In this document: positions 55,701 through 64,000 of the stretch, in pieces
Layout: the number at the start of each line of letters is the position of its first letter
Position numbering within the stretch: the first letter of the stretch is position 1
Assembly: GCA_905221605.1 (NCBI GenBank)
Contig: CAJNDS010000014.1
Coordinates: 222,501-286,500 of the forward strand
DNA length: 64,000 bases
Source: Symbiodinium natans
Lineage: Eukaryota > Sar > Dinophyceae > Suessiales > Symbiodiniaceae
Direction of reading: 5' to 3'
Program-made: the position numbers and the translations under genes
Notes under the pieces: generated by a model
What the model saw: the letters and a program-made list of their open reading frames with translations, nothing else
Databases searched by the model: none
What the model was told of the DNA's origin: nothing

Positions 55701-58700
55701 AGAGGTGTCAAAACCCAGATTTCCCCCTCCCCCGACCCCGAAAAAACTTGATGAGAAGAAGGATGCCCCTACAGTTGAGGGTAAAAAACTCCCTGTCTAA
55801 GCAATTTGGCGTCTCTGGCCATCTCGGTCAACCTCAAGGATTGAGTCTACGACAAGCCCAGAGCAGAAAATGAAAGGGGAGATGGTCAGTTCTCGAAACT
55901 CTGGTCGCTTTTGGGTTTGCCCCAAATAATTGGGGCCGCCTTGGAAATAGCAGCCCCAAAAGACCCAAACACATGGACCATGTTTGAGAGAAGTGACCAT
56001 ATAAATCATATAAGGCTACCCTAAGCCCTAAACCCTAAACCCTAAACCCTAAACCCTAAACCCTAAACCCTAAACCCTAAACCCTCTTCCCTAGGTGCCT
56101 GCAAAGGCCTGATAAGCAAACCGCGTGGATCAAGGGACTCAAGGAGGCACCCTGATAAGGGACCTCAAGGGGTTCTTTAGGGTTTAGGGTTTAGGGTTTA
56201 GGGTTTAGGGTTTAGGGGCTACTTAGGTACATAGGGACTATGTAAGGTATATATAGGGTTAAAAAGGGGAAATAAAATTAATGACCTCAAGGGGTTCTTT
56301 AGGGGTTCTTTAGGGGCTACTTAGGTATATAGGGGCTATAGGACTATATTAGTTGTGTTGTGTTGTAGTATGTGTGGGCGGGGGGGGGGGGATTTCGTAC
56401 TAGGGGGTAGGGGGGGCTTTCATATTAGGGGGGAGGGATTAGGGGTTCTTCAGGTGATTTTTAGGGGCTACTTAGGTCTATAGGGACGGTAAAATACATA
56501 TATACATATATATATATATATGTATATTATATTTTTATATATGTGCGGGTTAAAAAGGGGACATAAGATTCAGGGTCCCTTCTAGGGGTCCCTCCTTATA
56601 CCCCTTAAGTGGAAGAATCAGTCATAAAGCCCGAGCAGCCTCGGGCCACTCCACGTTCCAAATCCTGAGGCGCGGATCGTGGTATATAGTTAGCCGAGCG
56701 TGAATACATAGGCTTCGCCTTGGCTGCCCTGAAGCACATTCTCAAAAACGGCAAAGTTTTACACCCCCAAAGCCCTTGCAACACCTCATCAAAAACCTTG
56801 AAATCTCTCCCCGGAACCCTCAACCCTAAACCCTAAACCCTCAACCCCTGAACCCTACACCCCTAAACCCTAAACCCCTACCTTAGACCCTAAACCCTAA
56901 ACCCTAAACCCCTAAAGCCCTAAACCCTAAACCCTAAACCCTAAACCCTAAACCCTAAACTCTTCTTCAGCTTGGGAGTCTTCAGGTCGAAGCTGTCCGT
57001 GGCGAAGTCGCAGTGGATGTCGTCTTTTGGCAGCTCCCCCGCTCCTTTTCTGAGTTGTTAGGGCTTTCTAAGGCTTTTTGGGTCTTTAGGGCTTTTTTGA
57101 GGTTTTTTTGGAGTTTTTAGGGCTCTTTAAGGTTTTTGAGTTTCTGGGGTTTTGCTCGGGGTTTCTATTTAGGGCTTTTGGGGTTTTGGGGGTTTTGAGT
57201 TTTTGTTGGGGGTTTTGGGGGTGTTTGGGGTGTTTGGGGTGGTTTTGTGGTTTAGGGGTTCGCGTTGAGGTTTGACGATTTTGGGGTTGCGGGTCTGGAG
57301 GGCTGCATACTTGGCGGTTCATGGGCACAGCTAACCCCATTCAGAAGTCTACTTGTAGCCTACTTAAAGGACTTAGGGGGCTCATAAATACTTATAAATC
57401 GATGAAAAACCTGGGGTTAGAAGTACCCGGAACCTCCAAGTAGGTTTCAGGGTTTAGTGTGTTAACTTAGGGTTCTAGGGTGCTCGGGGTTGGGTTGCTA
57501 ACCCTGTAGTTCTCAAGGGGCTTAGTGCCCAAGAAGTGGGGTTCTGAGTACCCTAAGATAAGGCTATAGCCAGTTTTCAGTATACTTATAACTACCCAAG
57601 AACCTCCCAGCCCGAAAGCCGAAGCCCTAAACCCTAAGCCCTAAACCCTAAACCCTAAACCCTAAAACCAAAAAACCCAGAGCTCTAAGACTCAAAAACT
57701 CCTTCTTCTCGCGCCCAACACCCAAGGCTCAGCAAGGGGCCTGAAGTTTGAAGAAGCAAGGAGCCCAGAGTCTTGAAGCCTGAACTCTGGACCCCAAACC
57801 CCAAACCCCAAACCCCAAACCCTAAACCCGAAGCCCTAAACTCCAAACCCTAAACCCTAAACCCTAAACCCCAAACCCTTCTGGCTCCCTCGGTGGGTCC
57901 TGGGACGTGAAAGTCGAGCCTGGGACGCTGCAAAAATCTCCCAGGAAGCTGTGGGGTTTAGGGTTTAGGGTTTAGGGTTCAGGGTTGAGGTTCAGGGTTT
58001 AGGTTTCTAGGTTTATGGTTCTAGGTTTAGGGTTCTAGGTTTAGGGCTCAGGGTAAGTTGAGCTATAGCTTCGACGCTACTTGAACACAAACTACGTACA
58101 GCCGCCCCAACCTACGCGGGCCTAAGGGATTTAAAGGAGATTTGTTGGCTTCCTCGTGCTACACGGCGTTTGGGTCGTCGTTTTTGGTTTGGTGGGTTGT
58201 GTGCGCTACTTTGCTTACTTTGAAAAACCAAGTGGCGTTGGGGGCGCTTGTTTCCCTGATCCTTCCAGAGGTCAGGGCATCGACATGCAGGACTCGGCCG
58301 CGAAGGGCTTAGAGACCTTTTATGTGAGCTCGTGCGACTTGCGCGATTTAATAGAGTGGTGGGCTATAATAGTGTATTCATAAACGGGAGCCTAAGGGAA
58401 TAATTGCTATGAATTAGAAATTCTTCCGACCCCTACATCAAGTTGTGGCTTGCTTGTTTGGGTTTGGGTTTGTGCAAACTTGGAAGAGTGTGAGAAGCGA
58501 GTGGGCGTGTGGGCAGCTTGCTTGTCGCCGCCTGCTTCATTGGCATGGGCCGTCCTCAACACTTCACTGTCCCAAAGTTTTATAAGCCCCCCTAACCTCT
58601 CCCCCCTCAAGCAGCAAAAACATACCCTAACCCTAAACCCTAAACCTTAAACCCTAAACCCTAAACCCTAAAACTCTCTTTCATATGTCTACTTAAACCC

Positions 58701-61639
58701 TTAACATTTTCCGGGCGTTACCATGCCCACTTGGTTGTTTACCACGCCCACTTGTTTTTTTGCCATTAAGCTTCCGTGGGTATGGCAGAGATTGCCGTGG
58801 GCATTGGGGAGGCGTCCACGGCAGACTGTACCATGCTCACGTCAAAACTGACCATGCCCACAGAATACTTTACCAAAATGCCCTTCGGTAAACTTTTCCG
58901 TGGGTATGGAGAAGATTTTCGTGGGCATGGCAAAACTTGCCGTGGGCAGAGATATCCCGGGGGCCCTTTCCAGGACGCTCCGGGGTCCGGGACCCCCCGG
59001 GGCAAGAATTGGAAGTTTTTGGAGGGTTTTGTAGTATTTTTGTTTGTAGTATTTTCCAAATCAATCGGTTCAAAAACAACAGCCTTCTTGTGATTAAATG
59101 CAATGAAGTTGAAAACTAAAATATTTTCCCAACATTATCGGATCCAAAGGGTGGGTGGGTAGATACTCGATACCAGATGAGCGAGCTTGACTAGTGAATG
59201 CTTGGACTTGAGATGCTGCACCCTACACCCTAAACCCTAAACCCTAAAGCCTAAACCCTAAACCCTAAACCCTAAACCCTAAACCCTAAACCCTAAACCT
59301 AAACCCTAAACCCTAAACCCTAAACCCTATGAGGCCAAGGGGCGTGATGACCGGCTCCTCAAACTGGTAGCCCGACCACTCGTAGCGCTTCAGTGGGAAC
59401 CAGGCCCACGTCCTCTTGGTGCGGAGCGTCACCTGAAGACGATGCGTTTCGGGTTTAGGGTTTAGGGTTTAGGGTTCAGGGTTTAGGGTTTAGGGTTTAG
59501 GGTTGAAGCCCTGAACGCCCTCACAACGACCGATCCCAAAGGATCGATGTACCCACTGTTACATACATAGATAGACCCAAAAGTGACTTTCTGGTAGCTA
59601 CCTTCAGGCCCAAGTATTCGTCTTCCTCAAAAATATACAGAAAGCCTTTGGGGAACCCTAAATCCTAAACTCTAAACCTTAAATGCTAAACCCTAAACCC
59701 TAAACCCTCTCTATCATATGATAATTTAAACCCTAATTCAAAAGTCGGCAACGGTGAATTTCGCTTTCAAAAGTCTGCAATGGTGAATTTCGGGCACCTC
59801 AAAAGTCGGCAACGGTGAATTTCGGGCACCTCAAAAGTCGGCAACGGTGAATTCGGGCACCCCAAAAGTCGGCAACGGTGAATTTCACCGTTGCCGACTT
59901 TTGAGGCCCCCCCCGAAATTCACCGTTGCCGACTTTTGAGGCCCCGTGAATTTCGGGGGGCCTCAAAAGTCGGCAACGGTGAATTTCGGGGGGCCTCAAA
60001 AGTCGGCAACGGTGAATTTCGGGGGGCCTCAAAAGTCGGCAACGTTGAATTTCGGGGGGCCTCAAAAGTCGGCAACGGTGAATCCCTCAAAAGTCGGCAA
60101 CGGTGAATTTCGGGGCCTCAAACCCCCACCCCCCCCCCGGGTGACCCCAGGATCGGCCCGTCGTAACGCCTCACCCGTTCCAAGCACATCACCCCCCGAT
60201 AAGCAAGACCTGGAATCATGTATTTTCACTCGTAACGTCTCACCCCTTCCAAGCACATCATCCAAGCACATCACCCCCCGATAAGAGCAAGACCTGGAAT
60301 CATGCACTTTCACTCGTAACATCTCACCCCTTCCAAGCATGATTCCAGGTCTTGCTTATCGGGGGGTGATGTGCTTGGAAGGGGTGAGGCGTTACGAGTG
60401 AAAATGCATGATTCCAGGTGCTTATCGGGGGGTGATGTGCTTGGAAGGGGTGAGACGTTACGAGTGACAGTGAAAATGCATGATTCCAGGTCTTGGTTAT
60501 CGGGGGGCGATGTGCTTGGAAGGGGTGAGACGTTACGGCATGGGTGCGTCGGACTAGAAATTAAGAAAAACTTTTTATTTTCTTAATGTTATGGGATTCT
60601 TTGGGCGGGTGGGTTTTTTTCCGTTGCCTACACACACTGCTGGCCTAGTAAATGCTCGAACTTGAGATGCTGAACCCTAAACCCTAAACCCTAAGCCCTA
60701 AGCCCTAAGCCCTAAACCCTAAACCCTAAACCCTAAACCCTAAACCCTAAACCCTAAACCCTAGACCCTAGACCCTAAACCCTAAACCCTAAAACCCTAC
60801 CCTAAACCCTCTTAAACCCCTGGGGCCTCGAACTCGCGGATGGCCCGCTCGAGACGCACTTGGTTGCCCCGACACTGGCAGCAGCCCAGCAGGACCCTGA
60901 GCTCCTCTCCAAGGGGCAAACAGGGTTTAGGGTTTAGGGTTTAGGGTTTAGGGTCTAGGGTTTAGGGTTTAGGGCTAAGGGTGTTCTGGGAGTTTCCGAA
61001 AAAGGTTCTCCAAGGGGCAAAAAGGGGTGTAGGGTTTAGGACCCTAAGCTCCTTGGGGACGATTCTTCCAGGGGCAACAAGGGGATTTAGGGTGTAGGGG
61101 CTATGGGTGTTCATGGAGTTCCCTAAGCCCTGAGTTTTTGAAGGTTTAGGGCTCGGGTTTGGAGGGGTGATTTAGGTTCAATGCTCTTCGGTTCATCAAA
61201 AACACCCCTTAGCTTAAGCTGCATTTACACTTAGGACCCTTGCATGGGGCTTTGTAGGTTTAATGGGGTTTAGGGCTTAGGGTTGAAGGGGTATTCCTTA
61301 GTTCATGGTTTCAGCAGGGTTGCCATGATCACGTGGACATAGAAGGAACCCAGAATACATGGCAAAACACGAACAGTGGAGCAGCTGCCCTCAGCCTGCT
61401 CCATGACCGTCATGACCCTACAAGCATCGTATAAACCCCAAAACCCCAAAACCCCAAAACCCCGAACCCTAAACCCTGCACCCTAAACTCCCAACTCAAC
61501 TCCCAACTAAACTCCCATCCTAAACTCCCACCCTAAACTCGCACCCTAAACTCGCAACTAAACTCCAACTAAACTCCCAACGGCCGAAGGCCCCGTAGAT
61601 GCCTTGAGATCTTCGTCCACCTCTTCGACGAGGTCGAAC
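52428..61639 (-). CDS. CS/p23-like domain gene (5' end open)
   Basis: Probable co-chaperone-type protein. Exons join in phase: 59336-59432, 56966-57044, 53382-53412 and 52428-52496 give KRYEWSGYQFEEP, ELPKDDIHCDFATDSFDL, YRMEGPVSLE and DIEPQQCSVEAEGTVRVKF, the beta-sandwich layout of CS domains (p23, NudC, CacyBP/SIP). Further upstream exons at 60827-60911 and 61603-61639 probably belong to it. After the last exon the frame meets GTTTAG, read either as a donor or as a V-stop end. The 3.5-kb intron between 53413 and 56965 holds an intronless gene. Confidence 0.68.
53382..53412 (-). CDS. CS-domain gene exon (31 bp)
   Basis: Encodes YRMEGPVSLE. Phase fits both neighbours; GA donor. Confidence 0.6.
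54498..55520 (-). CDS. Intronless F-box-like hypothetical protein (340 aa)
   Basis: The only long uninterrupted host-type frame: METSSRVPAELDALSYL to KVPKKAP. Residues about 10-50 (LSYLMVYEHLQLDELLVATC, then RWQRHRLKHLRWLNI) resemble an F-box. The rest alternates short hydrophobic helices (MELLRLALGRGIDLNG) somewhat like degenerate ankyrin or LRR repeats. No catalytic motif was recognised. It sits on the same strand inside a 3.5-kb intron of the CS-domain gene. Lack of introns in such an intron-rich locus suggests a retrocopy, but no spliced-leader relic (CCGTAGCCATTTTGGCTCAAG) precedes the ATG. Function unknown. Confidence 0.7.
   Translation of the reverse strand: METSSRVPAELDALSYLMVYEHLQLDELLVATCSCRWQRHRLKHLRWLNITAPSHCNVKLLSLLPAVTTVSAAIVRGAPPWEFAEADIAARLPFALTALPKITRLILTSPESWHGQDTPDDVMAVIYSLTRSLAKACQSMAFQNLEWIDLGYMHCPKASDEGTSCSCDDMARYFPPATVIEFLVRGDLCLSRMELLRLALGRGIDLNGAFAGNKAITVFHHVLKGLDPDDFPSREDIGIDVECCSVINHMVEFGGAVPDSKLLADASNGQLFDVDYPGYADCLSAWLLAGDVGQKFAWREKDFQSLSRAQPSTLDSTIKFLCGVPSIIWSRIFKVPKKAP
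56130..56600. mobile_element. Nested family I elements
   Basis: GACCTCAAGGGGTTCTTTAG and GGGGCTACTTAGGTnnATAGGG recur three times. One copy is split by a TTTAGGG array at 56177-56215, another carries a TATA-rich tract at 56490-56545. Relatives lie at 22795-22900 and 29265-29410. Confidence 0.65.
56966..57044 (-). CDS. CS-domain gene exon: DDIHCDFATDSFDL
   Basis: Encodes AGELPKDDIHCDFATDSFDL then KTPKL, the central CS signature. Acceptor AAAAG; GA donor. Confidence 0.8.
58361..58436. mobile_element. Family C element, truncated
   Basis: Right half only: GAGCCTAAGGGAATAATTGC ... TTCTTCCGACCCCTACATC. Confidence 0.6.
58710..58975. repeat. Scattered inverted CCGTGGGCATGG motifs
   Basis: CCGTGGGYATGG occurs several times on both strands (CCATGCCCAC reverse), making a dense set of short stem options. 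Confidence 0.65.
59223..59328 (-). repeat. CCCTAAA array
   Basis: About 14 units beside a CS-domain exon. Confidence 0.96.
59336..59432 (-). CDS. CS-domain gene exon: start of CS fold
   Basis: Encodes VTLRTKRTWAWFPLKRYEWS then GYQFEEPVITPL. Acceptor TCTTCAG, donor GC. Confidence 0.75.
59735..60115. repeat. About 40-bp satellite with orientation switches
   Basis: AAAAGTCGGCAACGGTGAATT plus a G-rich spacer is repeated about ten times, with two units inverted near 59884-59945. Confidence 0.88.
60155..60540. repeat. About 75-bp satellite, inverted halves
   Basis: CTCACCCCTTCCAAGCACAT / GATTCCAGGTCTTGCTTATC blocks run in one orientation to about 60337, then flip for three more copies: a large fold-back. 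Confidence 0.88.
60670..60800 (-). repeat. CCCTAAA array
   Basis: Includes CCCTAAG and CCCTAGA variants. Confidence 0.95.
60827..60911 (-). CDS. Probable exon of CS-domain gene
   Basis: Encodes GEELRVLLGCCQCRGNQVRL then ERAIREFE. Donor GAG|GC in phase 0, compatible with the next exon. The acceptor is one of several AGs near 60905-60915. Confidence 0.6.
61603..61639 (-). CDS. Probable upstream exon of CS-domain gene
   Basis: Encodes FDLVEEVDEDLK with donor AAG|GC. Gene membership is inferred from strand and order. Confidence 0.45.
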
Positions 61640-61691
61640 CTCTCGGTTTTGGGGTTTTGGGGGTCAGAAGGAGGGAAAGGATTTTTTTTGT

Positions 61692-61722
<31 letters not shown>

Positions 61723-64000
61723 GGCCCCTCAATCATCTATGTATATATATATATACAGGCATACATTTACTACATGTATATAAAGGGGGTGCAGGGATTT
61801 TGGGGTTTAAGGCTTGGGGCTTGGGGCTAAGCGGCCTAGAAATAGGGTTTAGGGTTTGGGGTTTAGGGTTCAGGGTGGAGTGTTGGCCTGATGTTTTTGG
61901 AGCACAGGAAGTCTTACTGGTTGAGTTTACCAGGGAGAAGAGCAACCAGCCTATGGGCATGAAGTTGTAGTTCAGGGCTTAACATGCCGAAGAAGGTGAA
62001 AGGTTACATGCTCGGCAGCTAACTTGGGCTGTACGATGCTTAGTGTCAGTGCATGAGGCTTAAGGCTGAAGGTTTCTTTCTTTTCCCAGCTAGGCACTGG
62101 CTAAACGCAGACACACACGCACCCCTCGGAATATGCAGATCTCCAAGGGACATACCCAAGCCCCCCCCCCCCCCCCAAAAAAAAAACTATGGACCCGAAA
62201 CCTTGAACATGAAGGAGGGGCATGTGCAGGGTTTAGGTTGGGGGCTGAGGGGGTTTAGGAAGTCCCAAGAACTGCAAGAAGTGAACAAATATGTACGACA
62301 GCTGCCCCCCTCCCCCACCGCCCCACCACACCCCCCCTAAACCCTAAAACCCTAAACCCTACACCCTAGAAAACAAAATGCAGCATGGCAGCTGTGACCG
62401 TTCCAACTGCCAGCCATCGATGTCGACTGCCTTCAACACAACCGGCGTTTAGGTTGTAGGAACTAGGGTTTAGGACTGAAGGCCTAGATGCCCCTCGCCC
62501 TAAACCCTAAACCCTAAAGCCATTAAGGCTATTCAGGGCCCGGGGGGGGGGGGAGGGTGCAGCTTCGGGGTTTGAGAGTGGGATGTGCTGGAGGCCTTGT
62601 ATTTTCGAGGGTTGAAGCGATTTGATGTACATGTTTTCTGTTAGGGTTTAGGGTTTCGGGCGTCTGTCATCGTGCAGGGTTGGTTTGCATGCTGGGGTTC
62701 TTTTTCATGCGCTGAACAAATCAACGGCGTGTGTTTTCTCCATACTAGTATCCCTAAACCGTAAGCCCTCAATCCTCAACCCTAAACCCTAAACCCCCAA
62801 AAGGCACCCCAAAAGGCACTCACCGGAAAAAGTGAGAAGGAACCTGCATACACTCACCAAAACTCGATTTGAAGACTGCCTCCGTAGAGTAACCTCCCCT
62901 AATTATGGCCCCTTTTGGGGTCCTTATTCTAAGGTGGCGCCGAATAGTTATGGAACCCAGAAAGGGGACATGCTTCAGAGAAGCGACCATGTTGTTAAGG
63001 GTTTAGGTCTGGGAAGAAGCTAAGCTGAGCCAGCCCTGGAGTCCAACAGCAACATCTTTCTAGGGCGCCTACATCCTGACAATGCCGTGAATTCAAAGTT
63101 ACCAGGCACTTCACTACGAATTGATTAAGAACACCCCCCCCCCCAAAAAAAAAAAAAAAAAAAAACAATCATAATAACAAAATACTATTCTTCCATAAGG
63201 GCACCATAGGGAAACTATTTTTTAGTTCTCCGAGCAAACGGTAGTTCATGAGCGCTTCAAGAGCCCATGGCCAGGCTGCTGCGCATGATCCGTACCGGTC
63301 GCGCCCTGCCCGCCCAATGGCAGCCGATGTCAGGCATTGGAGCAGAGCGCCACCTAAACCCTAAAACCCTAAACCTAAACCCTAACCCCAAAACCCTATA
63401 ACCGGAAACCCTATAACCCTATACCTAACCCTATAACCCTAAACCCCCTAACCCTAAAACCATAACCCCAAACCCCCTAACCCCATGACCCCATAGCCCA
63501 TAACCCCATAACCCCCATGACCCCATGACCCCATAACCCCAGAACCCCATAACCCTGAACCCAGCTCGAGAATTGCTGGCGCTGCTGCGGCCGTGGACCT
63601 TCCTGCCTCGTAGCTCGGGCTCGGGGTCAAGGTGTCGGGTTTTTGGCGGGCTGAGGTAAATCCTAAACCCTAAACCCTAAACCCTATAACCCTATAACCC
63701 GATAACCCGATAACTCTATAACCCTATACCCTATAACCTATAACCCTATAGCCCTATAACCCTATAACCCTATAACCCTATGACTTTATAACCCGATAAC
63801 CCTATAACCCTACAACCCTATAACCCTATAAACCTAGAACCCTAGAACCCTATAACCCTAAACCCTAACAATTGGGGCCTGAGTTCAGGGTTGAAGGAGA
63901 AGTGATTCATGTTTGGGCTTTGGACTTGTTTTGAGTCTTCCTAAGGTCATGGCCCAAAGGATGGTCCAAGGCATCTCTCCTGGGGGATGATGGTTCATCC
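61640..64000. other. Upstream flank with weak exon candidates
   Basis: Minus-strand AVDIDGWQLERSQLP at 62395-62440 and TLTPSPSYEAGRSTAAAAPA at 63570-63640 look exon-like. 63245-63355 reads well on both strands (plus: MARLLRMIRTGRALPAQW). Poly-G at 61692-61720 and variant arrays make up much of the rest. Confidence 0.4.
63355..63870 (-). repeat. CCCTATAA / CCCCATAA variant arrays
   Basis: Octamer variants in two blocks (63355-63560, 63660-63870) around a GC-rich exon-like island at 63565-63655. Confidence 0.92.

Overview
This window reads as dinoflagellate nuclear DNA, most like Symbiodiniaceae (inference). Coding sequence is chopped into exons of about 20-400 bp. Splice donors are mostly GC or GA rather than GT. 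TTTAGGG-type repeat arrays fill the introns, and about 100-bp palindromic elements are everywhere. No bacterial-style operon, tRNA, rRNA or CRISPR array was found. Most computed open frames are shadows or repeat translations; the real genes had to be rebuilt by eye from exons whose splice phases agree. All three large host genes lie on the minus strand, head to tail.

Layout in transcription order: (1) about 61.6-52.4 kb, a CS/p23-like domain gene, with an intronless 340-aa F-box-like gene inside one of its introns. (2) 51.3-17.2 kb, a glycoside hydrolase family 7 (cellulase/cellobiohydrolase) gene in at least 24 exons, giving about 445 aa with signal peptide and all catalytic motifs. One intron carries a 4.7-kb LINE-type retrotransposon, inserted right after the codon for the catalytic acid/base Glu. 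Another intron, 9.8 kb, carries a complete four-exon multi-pass membrane-protein gene plus further exon-like pieces on both strands. (3) 16.9-3.5 kb, a secreted protein gene with signal peptide, PAN/apple-type Cys-rich segment, Thr-rich linkers, two paralogous apple-like domains and a C-terminal CBM1 cellulose-binding module. Genes 2 and 3 are adjacent and both point to cellulose handling (theca or cell-wall remodelling, or plant/algal cellulose; inference).

The most unusual signal is intron origin. Three introns in three genes, of 106, 107 and 113 bp, consist almost wholly of one palindromic element each, from three different families (introner-like). Many introns are bounded by the same AG|G(C/A) motif at both ends. 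The two paralogous apple domains have introns at different positions, implying intron gain after duplication. The LINE has a second oddity: its +1 frame stays open across the whole 1267-codon EN-RT reading frame and runs into a downstream small ORF.

Limits: exon calls rest on reading, domain recognition and phase agreement, not on transcripts. Boundaries could shift by a few bases, and the 5' and 3' ends of genes 1 and 2 are not fully resolved.
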